Assembly: GCA_963824415.1 (NCBI GenBank)
Contig: CAWGPM010000001.1
Coordinates: forward strand, 62,001-126,000
Source of the DNA: JABDQA01 sp963824415
Lineage (GTDB): Bacteria > Desulfobacterota > Desulfobulbia > Desulfobulbales > Desulfocapsaceae
Reading direction: 5' to 3'
Length of the DNA: 64,000 bases
The notes below the pieces were generated by a model that saw nothing but the letters and a program-made list of their open reading frames with translations, searched no databases and had not been told where the DNA came from. The position numbers were made by a program, and so were the translations under genes. Below are positions 1 to 8,602 of the stretch, piece after piece (positions within the stretch are counted from its first letter, which is position 1; every line of letters begins with the position of its first letter).

Positions 1-1314
1 GATGGCCACGATTTTCTTGATCGGGCGATCGCAGGCGGGGCAGGTTGTCTGGTGGTTTCCGAGACGGATAAGGCGATGGATGGTACGGTCTGCGTTGTCG
101 AGGTGGCCGATACCCTGAGTGCACTCGGTGATCTGGCTGCTTATCGGCGCCGCCAGATAAAAAAACTCAATGATCCGGTCGTGGTCGGGTTGACCGGCAG
201 TTGCGGTAAGACAACAGTCAAGGAGATGACTGCAGCGATATTTGAGCAGCGCTGGCCGGATCGGCCCGATCGGGCTCCGGGCAGAGTTCTGAAAACCCGG
301 GGCAACTTCAATAACCTGATCGGCTTGCCGTTGTCCCTGCTGCCGGTATCGGCCCACCACCGTGGTCTGGTGCTGGAAATGGGTATGAATCGGCCGGGTG
401 AGATCGCCCGGTTGACGGAGATCGCCGATCCCGATATCTGTTGCATCACCAATGTCCATCAGGCCCATCTGGAGGGGCTGGGGAGCATCGAGGGCGTTGC
501 CGCGGCCAAAGGCGAGCTGTTTGCCAACAGCCGGGCCGATGCGGTTGCGGTAATCAATCTGGACGACGAGCATATAGTCCGGCTTGCCAGACGCAGCGCC
601 TTTACCATCGGCTTTGCGGTAAGTCAAACCGGCCTGGCCCGCCGCCCGCAGATCTGGGCAGAAGACATCACCAGCAGTGCAGATGGAGATCTTAGTTTCA
701 TACTGCATATGGGTGAATTGAGCCGACTCGTGCAGATTCAGGCCCCCGGCCTGCACAACGCGGCTAACGCCTGTGCGGCTGCTGCGATCAGCCACGCGGC
801 GGGTATCGATTTCGACATCATCGTTGCTGGGCTGCAGAACTTTCGTGCGTCGGCCAATCGCATGGAGCGACTTGCCTCGCCGGACGGGCTCAATATCTTG
901 AATGACAGTTACAACGCGAATCCCGCCTCGATGGCATCGGGACTCAAGACCCTGGCTGAGATCGGCGATGTTCAGCGGATGGCTATTTTAGGCGATATGC
1001 TGGAACTGGGCGAGGCCAGTGCCGGGTTGCATCAGGAGATCGGCAGGCTGGCCGCCGGAGCAGGCCTCTCCTATCTGGCCCTGGTTGGGACGTTCGCTGA
1101 GCAGATCAGTCTGGGCGCCAGGGGCGCCGGGATGGCGCCGGAGCGCATCAGGGTTTTTGAAGATAAAGCTCTCGTGCTTGACTGGGTAGACGAACTGCAG
1201 CAGCAGCGCTTGCTCCAACCTGGGGACTGGCTGCTGGTCAAGGCCTCCAGGGGGCTGGCGCTGGATACCGTGGTCGATCAATTAATGGCGCCGCGCCGCG
1301 CCGCTGCTGAGTAA
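1..1314 (+). CDS. murF: UDP-N-acetylmuramoyl-tripeptide--D-Ala-D-Ala ligase, 5' end outside window
   Basis: MurF adds D-Ala-D-Ala to UDP-MurNAc-tripeptide in the cytoplasm, the last step in making the soluble peptidoglycan precursor. The reading frame is open from base 1. Its first visible residues, DGHDFLDRAIAGGAGCLVVS, match the end of the MurF N-terminal substrate domain, so the true start lies upstream and an ATG-like start inside the window should not be used. The central Mur-ligase ATP loop GLTGSCGKTTVKE is visible (bases about 187-225), as are the NDSYNANPASM motif typical of MurF and the C-terminal domain with LGDMLELG. mraY follows after 5 bases, as usual in dcw clusters. The family call is secure. 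Only the N-terminus is unseen. Confidence 0.96.
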   Translation, partial: DGHDFLDRAIAGGAGCLVVSETDKAMDGTVCVVEVADTLSALGDLAAYRRRQIKKLNDPVVVGLTGSCGKTTVKEMTAAIFEQRWPDRPDRAPGRVLKTRGNFNNLIGLPLSLLPVSAHHRGLVLEMGMNRPGEIARLTEIADPDICCITNVHQAHLEGLGSIEGVAAAKGELFANSRADAVAVINLDDEHIVRLARRSAFTIGFAVSQTGLARRPQIWAEDITSSADGDLSFILHMGELSRLVQIQAPGLHNAANACAAAAISHAAGIDFDIIVAGLQNFRASANRMERLASPDGLNILNDSYNANPASMASGLKTLAEIGDVQRMAILGDMLELGEASAGLHQEIGRLAAGAGLSYLALVGTFAEQISLGARGAGMAPERIRVFEDKALVLDWVDELQQQRLLQPGDWLLVKASRGLALDTVVDQLMAPRRAAAE

Positions 1315-1319
1315 GGATT

Positions 1320-2399
1320 ATGCTCTATCATCTGCTATATCCGCTGCACACCAGCTTCATCGGCTTCAATGTCTTCAGATATATTACCTTTCGCAGCATC
1401 CTGGCAGCGGTGACGGCATTTTTGATCGTGATTATTTTGGGCAACATCTTTATCCGGACCATGCGCAAACTGCAGATCGGCCAAGTAATTCGTGATGACG
1501 GGCCCGAGACGCACATGGCCAAACAGGGCGTGCCGACCATGGGCGGGCTGTTGATCCTCTCGGCGATCGTTGGATCATCTTTTCTGTGGGCCCGGCTTGA
1601 CAACGAGTATGTCTGGCTGACCATGTCAGTGACCTTATTTTTCGGGGTGGTGGGAGCGCTGGACGATTACCAGAAGATCAGCAAGAAGAGCAGTGCCGGC
1701 CTCAGTGCCCGGGGCAAGCTGCTGCTCCAGTTTATCGGCGCGGCCCTGGTCGGTCTATTTATCTTCCTGCATCCGGGCTTCGACGGGCACCTGAGTATAC
1801 CGTTTCTGAAAAATATCAGGCCTGATCTGGGCTGGTTTTATGTAATCTTTGCAATGATCATTATCGTCGGCGCCTCCAACGCGGTAAATCTGACCGACGG
1901 CCTCGACGGGCTGGCCACCGGGCCGACCGTAGTCTCGGCGGCGGTCTATCTAATATTTTCCTATATCGCCGGCAATATCGTTATCGCCGAATACCTGCAG
2001 ATTCATTATGTGGCGGGCAGCGGCGAGCTGGCGGTGTTCTGCGGGGCGATGGTGGGCGGCAGTCTCGGTTTTCTCTGGTTCAACGCCTATCCGGCCCAGG
2101 TTTTCATGGGGGATGTGGGCTCGCTGTCATTGGGAGCCGCGCTGGGCACGGTGGCAGTGATTATCAAGCAGGAAATACTGCTTGCCATTGTCGGTGGGAT
2201 TTTCGTGATGGAAGCACTTTCGGTAATCATCCAGGTCGGATATTTCAAGATGTCAAAGGGCAGGCGTGTCTTTCTCATGGCCCCGTTTCATCATCATTTC
2301 GAAAAAAAAGGCTGGCATGAAACCAAGGTCGTAGTTCGGTTCTGGATCGTCTCGATAATTCTTGGGTTCCTGGCTATGGCAACATTAAAGCTGCGCTGA
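1320..2399 (+). CDS. mraY: Phospho-N-acetylmuramoyl-pentapeptide transferase
   Basis: MraY moves phospho-MurNAc-pentapeptide from UDP onto undecaprenyl phosphate, giving lipid I at the inner face of the cytoplasmic membrane. The 359-residue length is standard. About ten hydrophobic segments are visible. Family motifs are the DDYQKISKKSSAGL loop, with its aspartate pair in the Mg site, NAVNLTDGLDGLATG, and the histidine-rich cytoplasmic loop FHHHFEKKGWHE near residue 320. It begins 5 bases after murF, so the two are translationally close. A 144-base gap and a small ORF separate it from murD, which is more space than elsewhere in this cluster. Confidence 0.97.
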   Translation: MLYHLLYPLHTSFIGFNVFRYITFRSILAAVTAFLIVIILGNIFIRTMRKLQIGQVIRDDGPETHMAKQGVPTMGGLLILSAIVGSSFLWARLDNEYVWLTMSVTLFFGVVGALDDYQKISKKSSAGLSARGKLLLQFIGAALVGLFIFLHPGFDGHLSIPFLKNIRPDLGWFYVIFAMIIIVGASNAVNLTDGLDGLATGPTVVSAAVYLIFSYIAGNIVIAEYLQIHYVAGSGELAVFCGAMVGGSLGFLWFNAYPAQVFMGDVGSLSLGAALGTVAVIIKQEILLAIVGGIFVMEALSVIIQVGYFKMSKGRRVFLMAPFHHHFEKKGWHETKVVVRFWIVSIILGFLAMATLKLR

Positions 2400-2543
2400 T
2401 GATTATAGCACGGGCAACGATAGAGAATAAAATAACGACCCGCGGTTTCGGTCGGGCAAGGCAGGTCATGGCTGCATTTCCGAATAGATGGGTAAAAATG
2501 TCACGTTTTAGCCAACTAAACTCATAGAAATCAAGGAGGGATT

Positions 2544-2699
2544 ATGACTTACTTAATACTTGTTTCGATATCGGCAAGTATTGGCTTTATCCTGGGTGCG
2601 GCCTGGTCGGGCCTTTGCAGAAAAAACAAAGAGTTTGATCAGCAATTTACCAGTAAGCTCAGGGATTTTTATTCCAATGCTCAACAGGGTGGCCTGTGA
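2544..2699 (+). CDS. Small single-pass membrane protein, 51 residues, between mraY and murD
   Basis: This is a short ORF starting MTYLILVSISASIGFILGAA and ending NAQQGGL. Its first 20 or so residues form one hydrophobic segment. The rest, with KNKEFDQQFTSKLRDF, is charged and probably helical. A strong ribosome site, AAGGAGGG at 2533-2540, sits just upstream of the ATG, which is better than most starts in this cluster. It lies on the same strand, inside the dcw operon, in the mraY-murD gap. I do not recognise the family. The signal anchor plus short cytoplasmic tail is the shape of small division or envelope accessory proteins, but that is only analogy. The case for a real gene rests on the ribosome site and location. 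Confidence 0.6.
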   Translation: MTYLILVSISASIGFILGAAWSGLCRKNKEFDQQFTSKLRDFYSNAQQGGL

Positions 2700-2742
2700 G
2701 CAGACTGGCCTGGTCTTTTAGGGCTTTGCAGAAATCACGCTG

Positions 2743-4155
2743 ATGCGGACCAAGAAAGCAAACATGCAGGGTAGCACCACCGCAGTGGTCGGCTTTGGCC
2801 GGGCGGGGCAGGCCGTCTGCCGTTACCTGGCGGCCTGCGGCGCCCGCGTGCTGGTTTCCGATATGCGCAGACTCGATGAGTTGAGTGATGCTGAACGCGA
2901 ACTTCTCGAGCGCTGCAGCGACGGGTTCGAAGGCGGAGGCCACAGCACCGAGTACTTGTCGGCCGCCGAGAAAGTAATACTCAGCCCCGGGGTGGACTAC
3001 CGCCATCCTGCGCTGGAACAGCTTCGCAGGAATAAGATTGAAATCCTCGGTGAACTCGGCCTGGCTGCAGATAAATTCCGCGCGCCGGTGATTGCGGTGA
3101 CCGGCACCAACGGCAAGACCACGGTCACCGAACTGATTGGGTCGATGTTGCAGGCCGCCGGTAAAAGCGTGTTCGTCGGTGGCAATATCGGCACCCCGAT
3201 CGGTGAGTATCTGCTGGCTCAGCAGGATTGTGATGTCATCGTCCTGGAGCTGTCCAGTTTTCAGCTCGAGCTGTCCGGTGATTTCGTTCCTGAAGTTGGC
3301 GTTCTGCTCAATATTTCACCCGATCATCTCGATCGCCATCAGAATCTGGACAACTATGCAGCCGCCAAACTGAGAATGTTCCAGGGCGGTCCGGAGAACA
3401 CGCGCTGCGTGGTCAACGACGATGATCAGTTGTGCAAACGTTATCTCGAGGAAGCCGGAATTAAAGGGTGCGCCCGTTTCGGTTTCAACCAGGCCTGCGA
3501 GGCGGTGATCGAGCAGACCGGGCCGGCCGGGGTGAGCAAAGAGGCACGGATAAGCCTGTTTCGCAATGGCGCCAGACAAGTTTTTGATCTGAGCAACAGC
3601 CCGATGGCAAATTTGTCCGGCTTGCTCAACGGTGCCGCAGCGCTGCTGGCCATCAGCCGCTTCAACCTCGAGCAATCCGTGCTTGAGCCGGTCCTGCGCA
3701 GTTTTGTGCCGGGAAGTCATCGGCTTCAGAAGGTCGCGGAAATCGACGGCGTTGTCTATATCGATGATTCAAAGGCCACCAATACCGGTGCGGTGATCAA
3801 TGGGATCACCCAGGTCGGCGGCCGGGTGATACTGATCGCCGGAGGGCGTGACAAGGGCGATGACTACCGGTTGCTGCGCAATGCGGTGGCCGCCCACGTC
3901 AAACACTTGATCCTGATCGGTGAAGCTGCCGATAAACTTGGGCAGGCGCTGGCCGATCTGGCGCCAATCGATTACCCATCCTCGATGGCCGAGGCGGTAG
4001 TCCGGGCGGCGGCTGCGGCGAAGCCGGGTGATACGGTGCTGCTCTCGCCGGCCTGCGCCAGTTTCGATATGTTTGAAAACTACCAGCAGCGTGGTGTCAG
4101 TTTCAGCAATGAGGTTCAGCATATTGCAGAGCGTCTGTCCGCCGGGGTGCATTGA
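2743..4155 (+). CDS. murD: UDP-N-acetylmuramoyl-L-alanine--D-glutamate ligase
   Basis: MurD adds D-glutamate to UDP-MurNAc-L-Ala in the cytoplasm. The 470-residue protein has an N-terminal Rossmann-type UDP-binding domain (VVGFGRAGQAVCRYL), the ATP loop VTGTNGKTTVTEL at about residues 121-133, the ELSSFQLE motif and the late NTGAVINGI and AGGRDKG motifs that mark MurD. An internal ATG seven codons in (2764) is an alternative start. The stop overlaps the murG ATG as TGATG, so the two are coupled. In most proteobacterial clusters ftsW lies between these genes, and here there is no room for it. Confidence 0.96.
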   Translation: MRTKKANMQGSTTAVVGFGRAGQAVCRYLAACGARVLVSDMRRLDELSDAERELLERCSDGFEGGGHSTEYLSAAEKVILSPGVDYRHPALEQLRRNKIEILGELGLAADKFRAPVIAVTGTNGKTTVTELIGSMLQAAGKSVFVGGNIGTPIGEYLLAQQDCDVIVLELSSFQLELSGDFVPEVGVLLNISPDHLDRHQNLDNYAAAKLRMFQGGPENTRCVVNDDDQLCKRYLEEAGIKGCARFGFNQACEAVIEQTGPAGVSKEARISLFRNGARQVFDLSNSPMANLSGLLNGAAALLAISRFNLEQSVLEPVLRSFVPGSHRLQKVAEIDGVVYIDDSKATNTGAVINGITQVGGRVILIAGGRDKGDDYRLLRNAVAAHVKHLILIGEAADKLGQALADLAPIDYPSSMAEAVVRAAAAAKPGDTVLLSPACASFDMFENYQQRGVSFSNEVQHIAERLSAGVH

Positions 4156-5273
4156 TGCGTGGTGAAAAACATTCCAGTCCGGATTTCAGGCTGCTGCTCA
4201 CCGGCGGCGGCACAGGCGGACATCTGTTTCCGGCTATTGCCACCGCAGAACATGTCGCTGCGACGATGCCCGGGAGTGTGGTGTCTTTTATCGGTACCCG
4301 GCGAAAGCTGGACCGGGAGGCGCTCGAGCATTTCGGTTTTACCGTGAAAACCATTCACTCCTATGGGCTCAAGGGCAAGAACCTTGTGGAGCTGATCAAA
4401 GCCCTGCTGATTCTGCCGGTATCATTTGTCGAGGCCGGTTACCAGATCCTCAAGTTTAACCCCGATGTGGTGCTCGGTGTGGGCGGCTATGTGACCGGGC
4501 CGGTTGTGTTCGTTGCCCGGCTGATGGGCAAACCAGCGGTCATCCATGAACAGAACTCGATTCCGGGTCTGGCCAACCGCAAGCTGGGCCGTTTCGTCAA
4601 CCGGGTCTGTCTGTCGCTGCCCCAGAGTCAGGGGTTCTTTCCGGCCGAAAAAACGGTGCTGACCGGTAATCCGGTGCGCAAAAAAATTATCGACTGCAGG
4701 GCGGCCAGGCAGTCGCGCTCGGACAAACCGACGCTGCTGGTTCTGGGCGGCAGCCAGGGCGCCCATGCGATCAACCAATTGATGGTGGAAGCGGTGCGCA
4801 GCCGGGCGGCTGATTTCTCGAAGCTGCGTTTGATCCATCAGACCGGCAGAGATGATGAACAGATGGTGGCAGAGGCCTATCGCGAAGCCGGCATGGACCA
4901 CCTGGTATCAGCATTTTTTAACGATATGGCAGGTATTTACACCCAGGCCGATCTGATCGTGTCCCGGGCCGGCGCCACCACCCTGGCTGAGATTGGCGTG
5001 GTCGGCAAACCGGCGATCCTGATTCCCTATCCGTTTGCGGCGGACCGGCACCAGGAAAAGAACGCCTCCTGGTACGTGGAGAGCGGAGCAGCCGTGGTGC
5101 TGCTCCAGGATGGGCTGACGGCCGCCCGGTTGACCGATGAGATCGTCTCCATTATCGCTGACCCGGCGCGTATCGAAGAGATGTCTGCTGAGATGGGAAA
5201 ACTCGGCATTCCCGATGCGGCGGCACGTATCGTCGATATCTGTCTGAAACTTGCACAGAGCAGAATGAGCTGA
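4155..5273 (+). CDS. murG: Lipid II synthase (UDP-GlcNAc:undecaprenyl-PP-MurNAc-pentapeptide GlcNAc transferase)
   Basis: MurG adds GlcNAc to lipid I at the membrane, giving lipid II. The ATG at 4155 shares its A with the murD TGA. A TTG one codon earlier is possible but unlikely. GT-B fold motifs are clear: the glycine-rich loop LTGGGTGGHLFPA near residue 16, VGGYVTGPV, HEQNSIPGLANR, and the C-terminal donor-site motif SRAGATTLAEI. Length (372 residues) is slightly above the usual 350-365 because of a short N-terminal extension, RGEKHSSPDF. It is tightly coupled at both ends, to murD upstream and to murC downstream through another TGATG overlap. Confidence 0.97.
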   Translation: MRGEKHSSPDFRLLLTGGGTGGHLFPAIATAEHVAATMPGSVVSFIGTRRKLDREALEHFGFTVKTIHSYGLKGKNLVELIKALLILPVSFVEAGYQILKFNPDVVLGVGGYVTGPVVFVARLMGKPAVIHEQNSIPGLANRKLGRFVNRVCLSLPQSQGFFPAEKTVLTGNPVRKKIIDCRAARQSRSDKPTLLVLGGSQGAHAINQLMVEAVRSRAADFSKLRLIHQTGRDDEQMVAEAYREAGMDHLVSAFFNDMAGIYTQADLIVSRAGATTLAEIGVVGKPAILIPYPFAADRHQEKNASWYVESGAAVVLLQDGLTAARLTDEIVSIIADPARIEEMSAEMGKLGIPDAAARIVDICLKLAQSRMS

Positions 5274-6652
5274 TGTATCGCAAAACCAAACATATCCACT
5301 TCGTCGGCATCGGCGGCATCGGCATGAGCGGCATCGCTGAACTGCTGGTTAATCTCGGTTACCGGGTGAGCGGTTCCGACCTGAGCAGTTCGCGCATCAC
5401 CGAGCGGCTCAAAGAACTGGGCTGCACGGTCTACGAGGGCCATCACCGTGACTGGATCAAAGGGGCCGATGTATTGGTCGCATCTTCTGCCATTGCCAAA
5501 ACCAACCCGGAGGTCGAAGCCGCCGCCGAACTCGGCGTGCCGGTGATCATGCGGGCGGAGATGCTGGCTGAGCTGATGCGCCTGAGCAAGTATGGTATTG
5601 CGATTGCGGGCAGCCATGGCAAGACCTCCACCACCTCGATGGTCAGTTGGATGATGGCCAGCGCAGGACTTGACCCGACCATCGTGGTCGGCGGTAAGGT
5701 CGATTGTCTCGGCGGCAACGCCAAGCTGGGACAGGGTGACTTCCTGGTGGCCGAAGCCGATGAAAGCGACGGCTCGTTTCTGAAACTCTCTCCGGTACTC
5801 GAGGTGGTAACCAATATCGATTTCGAGCATCCCGATTTCTACGCCGACATCGAGCAGGTCAAGGAGGCCTTTTTGGCCTTTATCGACAAGGTGCCGTTTT
5901 ACGGGGCGGCGATTATCTGCCTCGACGATGAGCATATCGCCTCAGTTCTGCCGCAGATAAGCAGGCGGGTCATCACCTACGGCCTGACCCGCCAGTCCGA
6001 TCTGTATGCTGAAAATATCGTCTTCGAGGCGGGCCAAAGCAGGTTCGAGGTATACCAGGCAGGCACGTCACTCGGCGAGGTGGCACTGCTCCAGCCCGGT
6101 CTGCATAACATATACAACAGCCTGGCAGCCATCTGCGTCGGCCTGGAACTGGAGATCGACTTTGCGGTGATCGCAGAAGCGCTGGGCTCTTTTGCCGGTG
6201 TGCAGCGGCGCATGCAGCACAAGGGGACGGTGGGCGACATCATGGTGATGGACGACTATGGCCATCACCCGACCGAGATCCGGGCAACACTAGCGGCGAT
6301 CAAGCAGGCCTGGCCCGACAAGCGGCTGGTGGTTTTGTTTCAGCCCCATCGATACAGCCGTACCAAAGGGCTGTTCGAGGAATTCAAGACCTGCTTTCAC
6401 CGGGCCGACCTGCTGGTGTTTACTGATATATACGCAGCCAGTGAGGAGCCGATCGAAGGGGTCGACTCGATCTCGCTGCTTGCCCAGATAAAACAGCATG
6501 GCCAGAGGCATACCGCCCACGTCGCACGGGTAGCGGATCTGGCTGCAGCGATTTGTGATCAACTTCTTCCGGGCGACCTGGTCTTGACACTGGGGGCCGG
6601 AAATATCGTCAGGGCCGGTGAAGACCTGCTGGCTCTGCTCGAGAAGCGGTAG
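5273..6652 (+). CDS. murC: UDP-N-acetylmuramate--L-alanine ligase
   Basis: MurC adds the first amino acid, L-alanine, to UDP-MurNAc. The start HIHFVGIGGIGMSGIAELL is the textbook MurC N-terminus with its dinucleotide-like loop. The ATP loop AGSHGKTSTTSM lies at about residues 109-120. EADESDGSF and DDYGHHPTEI are family-specific motifs. The length of 459 residues is normal. The ATG overlaps the murG stop by one base. murB follows after 11 bases, as expected from their consecutive steps in the pathway. Confidence 0.97.
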   Translation: MYRKTKHIHFVGIGGIGMSGIAELLVNLGYRVSGSDLSSSRITERLKELGCTVYEGHHRDWIKGADVLVASSAIAKTNPEVEAAAELGVPVIMRAEMLAELMRLSKYGIAIAGSHGKTSTTSMVSWMMASAGLDPTIVVGGKVDCLGGNAKLGQGDFLVAEADESDGSFLKLSPVLEVVTNIDFEHPDFYADIEQVKEAFLAFIDKVPFYGAAIICLDDEHIASVLPQISRRVITYGLTRQSDLYAENIVFEAGQSRFEVYQAGTSLGEVALLQPGLHNIYNSLAAICVGLELEIDFAVIAEALGSFAGVQRRMQHKGTVGDIMVMDDYGHHPTEIRATLAAIKQAWPDKRLVVLFQPHRYSRTKGLFEEFKTCFHRADLLVFTDIYAASEEPIEGVDSISLLAQIKQHGQRHTAHVARVADLAAAICDQLLPGDLVLTLGAGNIVRAGEDLLALLEKR

Positions 6653-6663
6653 TACAGGAAAGG

Positions 6664-7599
6664 ATGAAGATGTCAATGAGCTCCTCCCTCCAAGCAGTGT
6701 TGACCGGGGTGGTCAGCGGGAAGATCTGGTGGGATGCGCCGCTGTCGGCGTGGACCACGTTCAGGGTCGGCGGGCCTGCTGATGCCCTGGTCACACTGCT
6801 TGATTCAGGCGAACTGCAGGCGGTACTGGACTTGTGCCACCGGGAGCATATCGCCTGGAAAATCCTGGGGAGGGGATCCAATATCCTTGCTTCGGACGAC
6901 GGTTTTCGAGGCATCGTTATGGTGCTTGGAGACGGTTTTAAAAAAATCGACGTACATAACGAGATCGATGCCCAGTTGTGTGAGGTGTGCGCCGGCGGCG
7001 GCACGGGTCTGGCCCGACTGGCCGACTGGTGTGCGGGCCAAGGGCTCTCCGGAATGGAATTTGCGGCCGGGATCCCGGGCACGGTCGGCGGCGCTGTTGC
7101 GATGAACGCCGGGGCCTGGGGACGGGAGATGGCGGATGTGGTCGTCTCGATTGAATTGACCGATAGGGAGCGAGTACGGGAACTAGGCGGCGAAACGTTA
7201 TCGTTTGGCTACCGGCGTTGCGATAATCTGGCCGGTGAGACGAACGGCAGCGTGGTCAGCGCTGCGGTGCTGCGACTCAAGAAAGAAGCGGTCGAGCAGA
7301 TTCGCTGTACCATGCAAAGCCTGCTGCAGAAAAGGCGGGAGCGGCAGCCGCTGAGCCTGGCCAGCGGGGGTTCGGTTTTCAGAAACCCAGAAGGCGACAG
7401 TGCCGGCAGACTAATCGATGCCGCAGGCCTCAAAGGGTTTCGGGTGGGTGGCGCCGAAGTATCTGACAAACATGCAAATTTTATTGTCAACTGCGGCGGT
7501 GCCAGCGCTGAAGATATTCGCAGCCTGATTGTGCACATCCAGCACCAGGTGAGAATGCACAGCGGCGTTGAACTGATGCCTGAAGTCGAGTTTATCTGA
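6664..7599 (+). CDS. murB: UDP-N-acetylenolpyruvoylglucosamine reductase
   Basis: MurB is the FAD enzyme that reduces enolpyruvyl-UDP-GlcNAc to UDP-MurNAc with NADPH. The FAD-binding domain is seen in TTFRVGGPADALV, GRGSNILASDDGFRG and the GMEFAAGIPGTVGGAVAMNAGAWG block around residues 125-148. The C-terminal half carries SGGSVFRNPEGDSAGRLID, with the catalytic serine and glutamate region of the shorter MurB class. The start is uncertain. The ATG at 6664 sits directly against AGGAAAGG, so the ATGs at 6670 or 6676 have better spacing and may be the real start. It precedes ftsQ by one base. Confidence 0.95.
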   Translation: MKMSMSSSLQAVLTGVVSGKIWWDAPLSAWTTFRVGGPADALVTLLDSGELQAVLDLCHREHIAWKILGRGSNILASDDGFRGIVMVLGDGFKKIDVHNEIDAQLCEVCAGGGTGLARLADWCAGQGLSGMEFAAGIPGTVGGAVAMNAGAWGREMADVVVSIELTDRERVRELGGETLSFGYRRCDNLAGETNGSVVSAAVLRLKKEAVEQIRCTMQSLLQKRRERQPLSLASGGSVFRNPEGDSAGRLIDAAGLKGFRVGGAEVSDKHANFIVNCGGASAEDIRSLIVHIQHQVRMHSGVELMPEVEFI

Positions 7600-7600
7600 G

Positions 7601-8602
7601 ATGCGTTTGAACATGAAAAACTGGCTCAAAAAATTGACCGGCGCCAAAAAAAGCCCCTATATCAAGTCGAAGGGTGGGGTCGATGCAGGCAGAAGTGCAT
7701 TTGTCAGGCTTGATGAGCGCGAAAAGAAGCAGAAAAGAACCCTGCTGAAAAAACTCAACCTCTATTGGAGCAGCAAAAAGGAGCAGGAGCCGACTTATCA
7801 GAGTCAGCCGAAGCCAGGCCCCTGGCGCAAGGTGGTGCTGATCGGTTTCCTGGCGGGTGCGCTCATGCTGTTTTTTCAGAGTGGTGGTTTGACCCTGGTG
7901 GGCAGGCTGGTCGGAGATATCGATTATTTCAGAATTACCTCGATCCGGGTACAGGGATGTGTTAATTCCGCAGTGGATCTGGTACGAAGTTCCTCGGGCA
8001 TACAGGTCAGCACCAGCATCCTCTCGGTTGATCCTGTGGCAGTCGCTACAGCGGTGAAAAACAAGAATCCATGGGTCAAGGATGTCTCGGTCTCCCGTCA
8101 ATGGCCCGATACACTGGTGCTGCGGATTGATGAGTATGAACCTTATGCGTTGATGGCGATCAGCGCAGAAGATAACGCGAAACTTCACTATATCGATCGA
8201 ATCGGCACCCCGTTTGTCAAAACCTCATATATGATGGACCTCGATTACCCGGTTATCACCGGCCTCGAGGAGCAGGTAGATGAGACCCGGCGGTCAGAGC
8301 TTTTACAGCAGCCCCTGCATTTGCTGCGCCTGCTGGGAGCGAACAACCCAAATCTGCCGGTGCAGTCGATTTCAGAGGTGCATGTCGACGACGAGGATGG
8401 ACTGGTGGTTTACCTGGTGGAGCATCCTTTTCCGATCTTTTTCGGTCAGGGCGAAGTCAGGGAGAAATATATGCGGCTTAGAAAGGTATTAGAAATGCTT
8501 TATAAACCGCGGCGAACCGGGATGGAAATAGGCCGGGTCGCCTATATCAGAATGGACTATTTGGAAGATAAGGTAATTGTCGGTTACAGCGAGTCAGGAT
8601 GA
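7601..8602 (+). CDS. ftsQ: Cell division protein FtsQ/DivIB
   Basis: FtsQ is a bitopic membrane protein that links early and late divisome proteins in the periplasm. The layout fits: a long basic cytoplasmic tail (about residues 1-75), one membrane segment VVLIGFLAGALMLFFQSGG, then a POTRA-like stretch (FRITSIRVQGC, LVRSSSGIQ, NPWVKDVSVSRQWPDTLVLRI) and the FtsQ beta domain. At 333 residues it is on the long side because of the tail. An ATG at 7613 is an alternative start. The call rests on POTRA-like motifs and the position between murB and ftsA, since the primary sequence of FtsQ is poorly conserved. No ddl gene lies between murB and this gene. Confidence 0.9.
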   Translation: MRLNMKNWLKKLTGAKKSPYIKSKGGVDAGRSAFVRLDEREKKQKRTLLKKLNLYWSSKKEQEPTYQSQPKPGPWRKVVLIGFLAGALMLFFQSGGLTLVGRLVGDIDYFRITSIRVQGCVNSAVDLVRSSSGIQVSTSILSVDPVAVATAVKNKNPWVKDVSVSRQWPDTLVLRIDEYEPYALMAISAEDNAKLHYIDRIGTPFVKTSYMMDLDYPVITGLEEQVDETRRSELLQQPLHLLRLLGANNPNLPVQSISEVHVDDEDGLVVYLVEHPFPIFFGQGEVREKYMRLRKVLEMLYKPRRTGMEIGRVAYIRMDYLEDKVIVGYSESG

